Assembly (NCBI GenBank): GCA_002104905.1
Contig: MCFE01000081.1
Coordinates: 1 to 64,000 of the forward strand
Source: Basidiobolus meristosporus CBS 931.73
Taxonomy: Eukaryota; Basidiobolomycota; Basidiobolomycetes; Basidiobolales; Basidiobolaceae
Direction: 5' to 3'
Length of the DNA stretch: 64,000 bases
Shown here piece after piece: positions 31,474-42,749 of this stretch (positions are counted from its first letter, which is position 1; each line of letters begins with the position of its first letter). The notes under the pieces were generated by a model. It saw nothing but the letters and a program-made list of their open reading frames with translations. It was not told where the DNA came from and ran no database searches. The position numbers and the translations under genes were made by a program.

Positions 31474-32250
31474 ATATCTTCTTGTATGATTATACTGTGC
31501 AATAATAAGCACTTTGACTATTGCACCAGTTTGGCTGTATTCTCTTATATATGACTTTCCTCTCTACCTACCTGCCAATATGCTAAGTCTCTTTAGATGT
31601 CCAAATGTATGCATAACTCTCACTCTGAAATGTTTGAAAGTCTCATTATATAGCTTCTGCTTCATGCTAAACATACTGTTCCTTAGCTTCCTGTAAGCTG
31701 TGATACATCCTAATATCTGACAATCCTGTGCTATTTAAGCTAAGTCTGAATACATTTCTCCACTCTACTAAATTCTGGATGATTCTCTACCCATAGTGTT
31801 TTGTCATGCCTACTTCCAGCAAATGGCCAGCTAATTCAGATGATATTACCCTCAGTATCAGATAGTGCTTCAAATTTCACACAATGTGCCTTGTACTTGC
31901 CAGAATAACAGTGCCTCTGCCCTTAAGAAGGTCTGTTAATCCTAACTGGGAAGGTATCCAAAATACTCCCTATATGGAACCTATTACCAAATACTCTGGG
32001 ATATGGATTCTATTGGAGCTTCTGAACCTAGTATTCAAAGCTTGCTCTGAGTACTGCATACCCTCTGCATGGTGGTTTTCCATTGCTGTCAGCTGGAAAT
32101 GAGACCTTCTGGGGCTTTTGTTGCCATGGATGATTGGATGAAACCTTGTGGGGCAATACTCCTTGTAATAGCTGAGAAGCATAACAAGGGAGCTCCTTGA
32201 GTAGATTGGGGTAGATGGTCTACAGTACTTGGTATATATCTCCACTAATA
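31440..32250 (-). pseudogene. DDE transposase relic (DDE_4 / Harbinger-like)
   Basis: Minus-strand reading around 31935-31745 gives R-I-N-R-P-S, then Y-S-G-K-Y-K-A-H-C-V-K-F-E and, after a stop, I-S-W-P-F-A-G-S-R-H-D-K-T-L-W. This is the core of DDE_4-type transposases and Harbinger elements: a first Asp just before the R-P-S region (here L-D-T-F-P-V-R-I-N) and a second in the G-S-x-H-D-x-T motif. The third acid is not certain. Stops and frame changes break it at several places, so it is dead. Terminal repeats were not found. The enzyme would cut and paste DNA by a two-metal mechanism. Confidence 0.55.
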
Positions 32251-32879
32251 TCTCATAACAAAATTTAGTGGTAGTGATGGGATTGATGAGAAAATACCAT
32301 TCAGATTAGTAAGTCATATTCAAATTGGTAGGTGAATGAGCTGATGTGATTTGAACCAATTCAGCACAATTAGCTTTAGTTTTCAGATTTTCCATGCATT
32401 ACAATTAAATCTTTATCAATTGCCATGTGTCCCATCATTATGTTGCAAAAATCATCCTCAAACAATGACCTGATATTTTAATTGATGCTTTACTCACAAG
32501 TCTTTAATAAAGTAGGAAATCTGCAATTGTTGTGATCTGATATGTGTCAGTGCAATCCAAGATGTATCATGGACAATATATGAAAAATTCAACAATCACA
32601 TTAGATTTCATAAATATTTCATATATGACCAGGTTGATGCCAATATACTACTGTAGAAGTTTCCAAATCCATCACCATGGTCCCTATACCAAGTCTCAAT
32701 TCATCCTTAGTACAAGCAAGACAAAACCCACCCCCCCAACTCACAAGCACAGTTCAGATTGGAGAAGCCAATGTTGGATCCATTCAAGTTCTTGCCAAAT
32801 AATTTTAATATAGCCCAAGTGTCTATGATGAGCCTTCATACAGCTATTTGGGCGCTACACACTAATCTAGCAGAACTAG
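32251..32879. other. AT-rich stretch, nothing recognised
   Basis: No motif on either strand. Probably remains of old insertions. Confidence 0.4.
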
Positions 32880-33163
32880 TGTTACAGGTCTTGGTATAAG
32901 AGTTGAAAAGAATATGGAGTCTAGCTAGTATTGTATTTCCTAATGTAGGTTGTGGCTGATGACTCATTTGATTGCATCATCATCACCTAATCAGATTTTA
33001 CTTCAAATATCTGTTCCTGTCTGATAAGGATCTGATGATTCATTTGCTGACTAATGCTACTGATGTGATAGATAACACTGATACACTGATAGGCATTACA
33101 TGTAACTAACTGATTTGACTAAGGGCTAATCTATCTTTAACATTCAAGCAGTAGATCATAGCA
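32880..33163 (-). repeat. 3' LTR of gypsy copy 2, shortened
   Basis: 284 nt; starts (plus view) TGTTACAGGTCTTGG and ends GATCATAGCA. About 85 nt are missing near 32930 compared with the full 369-nt LTR. Confidence 0.75.
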
Positions 33164-34236
33164 TCCAAGTCCAAGGTAAAACTTGCAGTTCCCAAGTATA
33201 TAGGCCCATAGATCTACTTCATAGTCATTGATCTTCATCCCTACAGGCTGAGTAATACAGTTGATTATGTGAGAGCTCTCATCAGCAGTGGAGACTGAAG
33301 TTGATTTGGTGGGTTTCAAGTTGATTCCAGCTTTCAAAGCATATTGCTCTGACATGTACTTGTGTGATGCTCCTGAGTCAATCATGATCTTGGCAGGTAC
33401 TCCATTGATTACTCCATTCAGATATAGTAGCTTTTCTAAGTTTGAGGTCATCTGGGATAGGTATTCTTCTGTCATATGGAAGGAGAGTCCCAAGTCTTCA
33501 TCAAGTTCATCCTCATGTCACTATGCTCAAGGGCTTCAATATGGTTGATGGTACTTGATGGCTGGTGTCCATCTCCTCTCTGAGAGCAGCACTTTGCAAT
33601 ATGTCCCTGCTGGTGGCAATTGCAGCAAAGTCCTTTCTTCTTACATTCTTCTGAGGTAGGATTTTTCCGTATAGCATCAATTTCCATTGGCACTGCTTCT
33701 GATTGTATTCTTTCACAATGATTGGGGCCTCTCTGATCAGTCATTGTGGTCTACCCAACTCTAAACATAGCTGAGTCATAGTCAATGGCAATCTTGATGG
33801 CTTCTTAAGTAGTCTGCGGTCTTTGATAACTCACTTCCTTGCAAGTTCTTTCTTTCAACCCATCAATGAAGTATTCCACTTAATCCAGCAGGTCCACTCT
33901 TTCAATTTATCCAAGTAGACATCTATATTCTTGGATGTACTCTTGAACCATTCCCCCCTGTCTGAGTGCCTTCAACTTTCTTCTTAGTAGTGCCTGCAGG
34001 TGTGGAGGTTCAAAAGCATCCTGAATTTCCAACACAAACTCATCCCAGGTAGAGATTGTAGAGCATTCAATCATGGTGGCTGACCTGATCTTACTGTAGA
34101 AACACTGTTAAGCTGCATCTGCCAGGTAAGAGACTACATAATGTAACATGCTTTCTAGAGCAATTTGCTTAGCCTTGAAAGCTTCTTCAATCTGGAAGAG
34201 CCAAGTTCCCAGGTTTTCATTGACTTTACCATGGTA
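33164..34236 (-). pseudogene. Gypsy gag C-terminus, zinc knuckle and protease (copy 2)
   Basis: The minus strand carries gag helices (D-A-F-E-P-P-H-L-Q-A-L-L-R-R-K-L, with stops), a C-C-N-C-H-Q-Q-G-H-I-A-K-C-C zinc knuckle (near 33620) and an aspartic protease with I-M-I-D-S-G-A-S-H-K-Y-M (33137-33493 frame). Here the protease motif is intact, unlike in the plus copy (M-N-D-S-G-A-T). The frame runs directly into the LTR at 33163, which marks the deletion of pol. Non-functional. Confidence 0.7.
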
Positions 34237-34240
34237 CCAG

Positions 34241-35043
34241 TGTGGTAGGGTAAGCATTCCTCCCACATCAAGTTCATTCATACAGCCATTATTATATACT
34301 TATCCCTATTTTATCTAATCAGTATTATCCCATTCTTCTTTTGCCCATATTATCAGTATTATACTCATATGATGTTTACCCTGATTAGTTATTAGCATTA
34401 GTTATTCCAGATGTTATTCAGCTTTGTGCTCAGTATATGTATCTACATAAGGCAAGTACCCATGTCAGGTCCTGTGACACATGACCTAGGTACGTGTTAC
34501 CATCCCTACCATTTCAAAACCATATATGGCATTTCTATGTTGCACATGTTTCCAACTACTGATCCCTTATTGGTTGGATGTGCTGTGCCTTTTAGAACCT
34601 TCCAGGACATTCCTGGCATATTTTTAGCTCATAGTGATGTCATCAAGAATAACACTGATGCCTAGAATCTTATAGAACCTTGTCATTAGTGTTCACTTGG
34701 CAATCAGGAAAAGTACTAGAGGGAAAGCAATCCCTTATCAATAAACCATCCCTTCTATCAGAAACACTTCTCCCTTATTGATCAGCAGTTGATCACTGCA
34801 CCTGCCCTCAAAAGTACATCTCAAACCTGCCATCAAGGAGCTTTTCAGGGTAGTGCACAAGACACACAGAGGCCTTTGGAGACACTTGGAGCACCTAGGA
34901 AGCTAGAGAAGCAGGAGCTTCTACCATAGTGACATATTGACAAAGACACCAGCAGTTTAGACCCAGAGGTTTTTGCACCCATCAGACACCTCACACACCT
35001 TGGGTTGTGTAGCTACTCCCAGGAGTACCTCTACACCACCACA
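34241..35043 (+). mobile_element. Solo long LTR (family E) inside gypsy gag
   Basis: 803 nt, TGTGGTAGGG...CACCACCACA, flanked by CCAG (34237-34240) and CCGG (35044-35047), a 4-bp target duplication with one change. The gypsy gag frame continues on both sides: the uninterrupted equivalent is at about 46155-46170. AATAAA lies near 34739. Confidence 0.82.
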
Positions 35044-35259
35044 CCGGTTGACCTTCACACTAAAGTTGCACTTGACAGGGTTTTGCTGGCTTTGGGGCAT
35101 GGTGGTCATTCCTTGTTGCTGCTGGGTAAGGATCTGGAGTAGCTGTTGCTGATGGGCCAGGATTTGCTGCATAGCATTTTCCATTCTTGATTTTTGGACA
35201 TCTTGAGGGAGGCTTGTTCTTTCTTTAGGAGGGAAGTATCTGGTTATTGCTGCTACCAA
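35044..35259 (-). pseudogene. Gypsy gag N-terminus (copy 2)
   Basis: The minus strand reads M-E-N-A-M-Q-Q-I-L-A-H-Q-Q-Q-L-L-Q-I-L-T-Q-Q-Q-Q, a Gln-rich coiled-coil start that the plus copy shows only with a frameshift (46020-46110). It then continues to N-F-S-V-K-V-N-R where the long LTR enters. Confidence 0.7.
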
Positions 35260-35589
35260 TGTTAGCTAGTATTGTATTCACTACAACTTGAAGTGATTTT
35301 TATTGAGGTTCCAGCAGCGCCTTATATACAATTTTGCCAGATCAATTGCTGACTAATTGTGTTTCCTAATGTAGACTGTGGCTGATGACTCATGTGATTG
35401 CATCATCATCACCCAATAAGATCCAACTTAATATACCTATTCCTGTCTGATAAGGATCTGCTGATTCATCTGCTGACTAATGCTACTGATTTGATTGATA
35501 ACACTGATATACTGATAGGCTAAATATATAACTAATTAATTTGACTAATAACTGATTTAACTTAAACATTCAAGCGGTAGATCATTACA
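35260..35589 (-). repeat. 5' LTR of gypsy copy 2
   Basis: 330 nt; matches the 369-nt LTR at 45578 except for a 39-nt gap next to the primer site (plus view TGCTACCAATGTTAGCTAG). Confidence 0.75.
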
Positions 35590-36985
35590 CTTTGGCAAAG
35601 TAGTCCTAATAAGAGTTATTTGTATTTTGCATCCAACCTAACTTTGCATTGCTCAACTGATTAGTTATGCATTGGGGCTGCTTAGCTTGTTAGTAGCAGC
35701 AGATATCTATGTATTCAGCTTTGTGCTTGTAGTATAGCCGCTCAAACCCTATCACAAACTCCTCCCATAAATGCTGTAGATGCATCAAGTTAACATTGGC
35801 AATATGCTTCTGCATAAATATTCTTAAAGTGTCAAGTTATGACTCCAAATACTTCCAATATACACTAGGTAGAAATACACTCATAAAGACACATGAATAA
35901 GTACATATCAAGTTTAGTTCATCCAGTGCTTGCATCTGTATTATTGTACATAAATATAAATACTGGTTGAAGCTTGTGCAAAATACTTTGGGTATTAGAT
36001 ATTTTGTAATATCTTCCCAGTTCTCTCAAGTTTCTCTGATAATACAAAGGGCTCATTCCACTTGAAATCCCCCATGTACAACTTGGTTGTTAGTATAGAG
36101 ATATAGTTGACGAGCAAATGCATGGTACCTAGTGGATAGCTTTTGCTCCAATATATTCCCTCTATCTTGAGTATATCTGGTTTTTGATTAATTCTAGATT
36201 CTGGCCAATGGCGTATAGCTTGCCAGCAATGCTGCAGTTGCTTGCTGACTCTTCATGTTCTCTCTGTGGAAGGATGATATTTGTAGTGTTGGTGTCTGGA
36301 TAACATTAATGTATGTGATTTAGTACAAAATGGTGCCATTACAAAAGTATCAAGTGGCCAGCTTGGTATTGCATGTACAGTAGAAACTGATGAGTTCTCA
36401 AATATGACATGTGTGGCCAAATACTGGCTATTATCCTTATAACACTTCCTGTACCATTTGTTTGCTTTATAGTTGAGAGGCTGGTTACAATAGCTGCATA
36501 GTTGTTTACCCTTCTCTTGTGGCATTGAAGCCAAGTAGTCTTCTCCATGGGGCAAACAGCTTGACACGCAACAATGTTATGCTGTTATATCACTTATGTG
36601 TTGGCACAGATGTTATCTTACAACTGTCCTGTATATGCAACATTGCAACTATATGTATGTGATATTTGCTGATATTGCATCATAGTTGGTATTACATATA
36701 AGCTTTATAAGAAATAATTTAGTCCCCCTGGTGGATCCAATCTGGGTCAGCTATTGGGATCCCACAATGAGTCAGTGATAGTGCTAGCAGCTTGGAATCA
36801 TTGACTTTCCATACCATCTTATGATGGGATTATATTGGCATTTTGCTGAGTTTACTGCCAAATAGAGTAAAATCTCAATGGTGTTTTAGCAGTCTTGCAA
36901 CAGGAACTGCATAGCACTTTAATGGTCTTAGTGTGCTCTTCATCCCTGCAAAAAATAATATGATCATGCAGGTGTATCCAATATG
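35590..36985 (-). pseudogene. Tnp2-type (CACTA/KDZ-like) transposase relic, copy 1
   Basis: Related on the minus strand to 42750-44916. Near 36140-36000 it reads G-I-Y-W-S-K-S-Y-P-L-G-T-M-H-L-L, then T-K-L-Y-M-G-D-F-K-W-N-E-P-F. This is like the S-F-P-x-D-x-M-H-L-x-x-E-N segment and following W-x-G-x-F of Tnp2/Plavaka-type transposases. Before it, around 36480-36260, is a C-S-Y-C...C-Y-K-D segment with a degraded H-Q-H-Y-K-Y-H-P-S. The piece 36740-36985 matches 42826-43030, so parts are in a different order from copy 2. Many stops; dead. Confidence 0.5.
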
Positions 36986-36986
36986 G

Positions 36987-37355
36987 TGTGGCAAGTCTTG
37001 GCAAAAGATTTGTAGAGGAATAGGGAGTTTAGCTAGTAGTGTATTCACTAAAACTTGACCTGATTGTTGTTGAGGTTCCAGCAGCTCCTTATACACATTT
37101 TGCCAGATCATCTGCTGCCTAATTGTATTTCCTAATATAGGTTGTGGCTGATGACTCAATTGAGTGCATCATCATCACCCAATAAGATCCTACTCAATGT
37201 CTCTATTTTGGTTTGATTAGGATCTGCTGATTCATTTGCTGACTAATGCTACTGATTTGATAGATAACACTGATACACTGATAGGCATTACATGTAACTG
37301 ATTGATTTGACTAAGAACTAACCTATCTTGAACATTCAACTAGTATATCATTACA
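36987..37355 (-). repeat. 3' LTR of gypsy copy 3
   Basis: 369 nt, the full family length; plus view TGTGGCAAGTCTTGG...ATATCATTACA. The adjacent plus-strand TTCTCCCCTAC is the polypurine tract of the minus strand. Confidence 0.75.
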
Positions 37356-37379
37356 TTCTCCCCTACTAAAGTTGAAAGG

Positions 37380-38540
37380 GTTCTTCTGAAGCTCTTTTCT
37401 TGTAGTACCAATATCATGATGGTTCAGTATTGTTGGCAGGTCTTGCCAGCTTGATTCTGTCTCTATGAACTAAATCTTTCTGGATATTCCCGTGTTTGAC
37501 CACTAGGTGGTAAGTTGCCAATGGACATTTGCTGATGATCTTAAAATGTCCTGTCCATTGTGGCTCAGACATCTTCCAAGTGTTGTTTCTCAGCAATACA
37601 TAGTTCTCAGCTGTCAATGCTTATGATCAAATAGTTATATCAAATCTCTGCTTCATCTTTTCTGCACTTTGAGATACTTTGGCCTGTGCCTCTTGACATC
37701 TTTGCTCCAGCTGCTGGTGTCTAATTGACTGACTGAGCTTATCTTCTAAGGTGTCTGTAAGCTTTGGTTGTGTGAGATCTCCTAGAATCCTTGGTTCACA
37801 TCCAGACATCAAGTGAAATGGCAATTGTTGGGTGATGTTGTGTACTATAACTTGACATGCAAAAGGTGCTGGGTTTATATACTTGTCCCATTGACTGACA
37901 GCTCCATTTGCATGCTTGGACAGCATTTTCCAAACAATGTATAAACCACTCATTGACTCCATATGTTCTTAGGTGATATGGTAAGGTATTCAAGTGTTTG
38001 ATATGCTGCATTTCCAGGCAAGATTCCAATGTCTTTGCCATGAAGTTTGCTACTCTATTGGATAAAATCTTTACAGGGCATCCAAACTTCATAAGGATCT
38101 TATTGTAGATGAAACTTGCAACTTCTTGCTCACTGCCTACAGGTACAGCTTTAGCCACTGGCCACTTGGTGGCATGGTCAATTGCTACTAGGATCCAACA
38201 TTGCATTTCCTGGTTATTGGCAGTTTTCCAATAAAGACAATTTCCCATATATTGAATGGTCTTACAGGCTCCAAGGGAGAGGGTTTGGCAATTCTCTGTG
38301 GTTGGCCTTGGTTGATTTGGCAATTTGGGCAGGTTTTCACTAACTTCTTAATATCTTGTTTCATTCTGGGCCACCATGCTCTGGCTTTCACAAAGCTATA
38401 GGTACTTTTGACTCCAAGATGTTCATATCAATTGTGTAGCTTATGTACTAAATCCAGGCAAGCAACATAAGGGCAATAGGCAATAGGGCTTCCATTAACA
38501 ATCTGGTAGAGAATTTCATCATGTACCATAAATTTGCAAC
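37380..38540 (-). pseudogene. Gypsy integrase remnant (copy 3)
   Basis: The minus strand reads W-W-P-R-M-K-Q-D-I-K-K-L-V-K-T-C-P-N-C-Q (zinc-finger end), D-H-A-T-K-W-P-V-A-K-A-V-P (core with first acidic region), I-L-S-N-R-V-A-N-F (second Asp of D-R-G-A-N-F lost) and a C-terminal W-T-G-H-F-K-I-I-S-K. Frames break at about 38000, 37800 and 37620. Same family as the plus copy at 48827. Catalytically dead. Confidence 0.68.
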
Positions 38541-38550
38541 ACCATTATGG

Positions 38551-39011
38551 TAAGGTTAGCATATGTCCAACTATACACAATAATAGGTGTAGGACCTAAT
38601 TACCAATCCAGCTAGGTAACCTGATAATAAACCATGATGATGTGGCCATACCTGTTTCAGCCAACAGCCCACTTATTGGCAAGAGTTGGTTTCTCCAACA
38701 TAAGATGGACTCTGCAGTGCATCTGAGCTCAGGTAGGACACTGAGAATAGCCCACTGATTCATATCATCAATGAGATCAAGGAGTGTAGCAACAGTGCAA
38801 CAATACAGGAGGTGAAGCCATCACAGTCTCTGATTATTACACATAAGGTGATAAAAATACTACTTGCAAGTTAGACCATGATCTCATTAGAGATACCAGT
38901 AGCATATTGGACAAATAGAAGAATGAAAACCACAACAAAGGTATTTGGCCATATGAAGGAAATCTTAATCCTTATAGTAGGGACACTGCCAAAATTTGAG
39001 ATGCAAAGCAT
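38551..39011. other. Stretch between gypsy copy 3 and a long LTR
   Basis: AT-rich; no gene seen. Confidence 0.35.
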
Positions 39012-39590
39012 TGTTGTGGTGTGTAAGCCCAAGGGAGAGATACATCCAACACTTCTCAGTGTTTTGTGTGTGGGGTGTTCACTGGGTGCAATAACCTCTG
39101 GCAAAAGCTTGCTAGGAATACTTGGGTTCTCTCTCTAATCTAATGTGATGGGGAATCAAGCCACAAGCTTGTCAAGGGAAAACTATTGAATCAGAATGAG
39201 CTAGAATGCTCTAAGCAGGTGCCAGAAGGTTCTAAGAGGCACTGCACATCTAACAAATCAGGAATCAGTACTCTGAAGCCTGTGTAACATAGGCATACCA
39301 TATATGGTATGAAAATGGTAGGGATGGTGACAGAGGTTGATCATGTGTCATGGGTACTGGCATGGGTACTTGCCTAATATAGAAGCACTCACAGCAAGTA
39401 ATCTTACATAAAGTGAGGGATAACTTATGCAATAAGGTAAGCAGGTGTGATAGTCAACCAGCTTATGGGATAGTACTGATCAGGTAAGACATATGTGATA
39501 AAGCTAAAATAAGTGTAGTAGAGATATAGGGAAGTAGAAAACATGGGAATGAACATATCTGTCAGTGGGTGTCAGTGTCACCCCACTACA
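39012..39590 (-). mobile_element. Long LTR (family E/F), minus orientation, internally deleted
   Basis: Minus view from TGTAGTGGGGTGAC to ACACACCACAACA; 579 nt. Shares GCAAGCTTTTGCCAGAGG and CTTGACAAGCTTGTGGC with 28975-31083 but lacks the middle part. Confidence 0.62.
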
Positions 39591-39699
39591 GTGTGAAAAG
39601 CTTAGAGGTTGATAATGGACAACAGATGGTGATACTGCATAGAGGAGTGCTGTTGTTGAACATAGAGTAAGTCAACAGAAATGACTAAGAACCACCTAC

Positions 39700-42345
39700 A
39701 TGCAAGGAGTCAGAAGTCAAGCCCCTTCAACTGGATGCTGACCTAGTCTACCACTAATGCTACAAGACAGGTTCCTAGAAGGAATGCACCCTCTTGCTTG
39801 AGTATTCTATAAGAACCATATATTGGCCATAGGCCCAGAGTATATCACCAAATCCACCTTGCTGACAAGTACTCCATGAAGCAAAAAGCCTAAAGCAACT
39901 CACAAACTGACACAGTATGTACTAAAGAGACAATTGAAACCTTATTAAAGGACAACATCATTACAGAGAGCCATTCTTGTGGGCCTTCCCAGCACTGATA
40001 GCCCAAAGAGGTACAGAGAAGCAATGTTTTGGAATAGACTTTCAAATGGTGAATGCTATCACCCAGAAGGATATGTATTCACTACTACAAGTAGACAACC
40101 TTGTGAACAGATTAGTTGGAGCTAAATATTTTAGCTCTCTTGACATAATCTCTAGGTATTGGCAACTAGAAGTAGCTCCAGAAGATTAACCTAAAGCTGC
40201 ATTGATAACATTGTTTGTACTAAGCGAATGGAAACTACTGCCCTTTGGCTTGTGAAGTGCCCCTGCTATGTACCAAAGGATAATCAATAGGGTACTAGGA
40301 ATACCACAATGGGAATGTGCTCATCTGTGCCTAGAAAACTTCACTTTATATTCTCTGGATGTAGAAGAACATAAATATAATGTGCACAATTTCCCAACAG
40401 CCTTCTTGAGGATCAGCTCAAACTACATCCCAAGAAGTGACACTTCTTGAATACAAAATTGTTGTTGCTGGGCCACAAGATATTGGTAGATGGGATTTAC
40501 CCATCTACTTCCCTACAGAAGGCTGATCAAGATACACTTGTGCCATAGGATATCAAGCAAATGTTGAGTTACCAGGAGTAGCTGGCTACTATTGCCACTT
40601 TGTTAAATGCTTTGCAACAATAGTGGCCCCTATGTACAAATTAATGTGGAAAGGCCATTGTTCTATATGGTTAGAGCCTCAAAAGGAAGCATTCAATCAG
40701 CTAAAATATTCCCTTATATTACCCCTAGTGTTACAATGTCCAATCAGGATGTGCAATTTCTTGCTAACTGTGATGGAAGCCTCACTGGTAGAGGCACCAT
40801 ACTGGGACAATACTACTAACCCTGCAAACTCCACCCAAGTGGTTACATGAGCCATTTGCTAAACAAACACAAACATAACTACCTTGTTACTAAGATAGAT
40901 AATCAGGCTGTTGTTTATTCCATTAAGCAATTCTATACATACATACATGGTTGCCAATTAAAATAGTAAAAGACCACAGCACATTGGTCTAGCTGATGAA
41001 AACTAAAGACTTCACCAGCAGGCTAGCATATTGGGCCCTCCAACTACAGGGATACAACTTTGAAATAATCCACTGTGCTTGCAAGAAACACCAGGATGCA
41101 GAATACCTGAGTTGCTATCCTGTTTGCCAAATACAGATCAGTGATATTCAATAGGACCTTATCTACTTTATAGAGAAGACAAAGTATCTCAAACACATTG
41201 TTCCAAACATACTGAAGAGAGAACTCCAAAGGAAATTGTGTCAGTATAGAATACAAGAAAACCAATTATGGCTCCTCCAAGGGCAGTTCAGAGCAATGGT
41301 GCCCCATTAGCTGCCCACAAAGCAATCATACAAGAAAGACATTTGTTATCAGGACACATTAACCCCCTAACAGCATATAGGATTTTAAGAAAGACATTTC
41401 ATTGGAAAAAGATGATGACCAACATCATAGATATATTACAAAGATGCACCACATAAAAACAACTTAACTGGAGTCACAAGATAGAGACAGCTGCGCCAAC
41501 ACTAGTTAGCTTACCCTTCCACCAGGTACGGATTGACTTTGTAGGGTCCCTTACAAAAAAAGAAAGGAGAACAATACATAATAATTGCTACCAATTTTTC
41601 TTGCAGTGGGTAGAACCCATGCCATCCAAAATAAAGATCAGAAGACACCTGCCCAATTCATTTTAGAATACCTCATCAGCCAGCATGGATATCCTTAGAT
41701 ACTCCTAACCAACATTGGAGGTTCATTCCTGAGCTACACTGTGGCCCACCTGTGCAAAATGATAGGCGTGAAACAGGTCATCATGGCCATTTATCATCTC
41801 CAGACTATCAGATTAACCAGGTGGATGGAGAAGGAGTGTTGCTCTATACTAGGGAAGCTTCACTGGGAACTTCCCCAGTCATGGGCCAAGCTGCTCCCAC
41901 TGTCACTGCTAGCAATGCCTACCACACCTAATAAAATAATAGGTTTCTCCTTGTAAGAAATCCTACATAAACAGAGACCCAAGTGGCATGAAGAAGCTGG
42001 ACTGACAATGGAGGGCATCCCCCCAACAACACATAACAGCTATATAGAGAGGTTGATGCACCATATTGCCTACCTATACTTAAAAATATTTGAAAATGTT
42101 GCTAAACATCCTCCCCATGCACCTAAAAATTAGAAACCAACAAGACAAAAGTGGAAACCAGGGAATAAGAGGTATGACTAAGCCATTACAGGCCTCAAGT
42201 TTTGCCCTCAATTTACACCCTAATTGATTGGTCCTTGCACCATTATCAATTTGGACTATAGACCAAAGTACAACATCACCCTGGATAATAGGACAATCAG
42301 CAATGTGGCACCTGCCCATCTAAAACAGTTCATTTCATGATCCAC
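39700..42345 (+). pseudogene. Second gypsy lineage, pol remnant (RT, RNase H, integrase)
   Basis: The plus strand reads, in order: RT pieces D-F-Q-M-V-N-A-I-T-Q-K-D-M-Y, A-K-Y-F-S-S-L-D-I-I-S-R-Y-W-Q-L (39977-40189), then L-P-F-G-L and M-Y-Q-R-I-I-N-R-V-L-G; an RNase H part W-L-E-P-Q-K-E-A-F-N-Q-L-K (40623); the RNase H end (about 41010-41130); an integrase zinc-finger segment H-L-L-S-G-H-I-N-P-L-T-A-Y (41268-41456); an integrase core (V-R-I-D-F-V-G-S-L); and a C-terminal domain near 42200-42320. The lineage differs from the 45578 family in all these parts. Dense stops; old. No LTRs found. Confidence 0.62.
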
Positions 42346-42749
42346 TGATCATCACCAAGACCAAAGTGTTATTAAACAATCATCAGGACAAGGACTGAGG
42401 ATGACACAGAATATGTACAGGGTTTATTAGAGGAGATTCTGATTGATATAGGTACAAATGGATTGTGCAAGGAAGTTTGCCCACAAGGCAGCACAAAAGA
42501 ATTTACATGCAAAGTGTTAAAGGAAACAGTTCACCTAAAACTGGCTATACTCCCTCTAGCAGCAACAATCATGACAACATCAAAAAAAAGATGGACCTGC
42601 TGGTGTTGAGAGATGTCATACACATATGATGTGCAACAAGAAGCACCTAAAAGGAGACATTTGCCAGTAAAGTCATGCTAATACACAATACACTCAGGCA
42701 GGGACATGACAAGTTACCAACACAATCAATACATGGAGATACTACCCAA
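42346..42749. other. Unassigned stretch
   Basis: Remains between the second gypsy lineage and the Tnp2 relic; nothing recognised. Confidence 0.35.

Larger units (their letters stand above)
32880..35589 (-). mobile_element. Gypsy element copy 2, internally deleted, minus strand
   Basis: Order on the minus strand: 5' LTR (35589-35260), gag start, a foreign long LTR (34241-35043), rest of gag and protease, 3' LTR (33163-32880). Reverse transcriptase, RNase H and integrase are missing between protease and 3' LTR. The family is that of the plus copy at 45578. Confidence 0.75.
36987..38550 (-). mobile_element. Gypsy element copy 3, 3' part only, minus strand
   Basis: 3' LTR (36987-37355), polypurine tract next to it, and integrase with its C-terminal domain. 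Nothing upstream of the pre-integrase linker remains. It abuts the Tnp2 relic at 36986. Confidence 0.72.
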
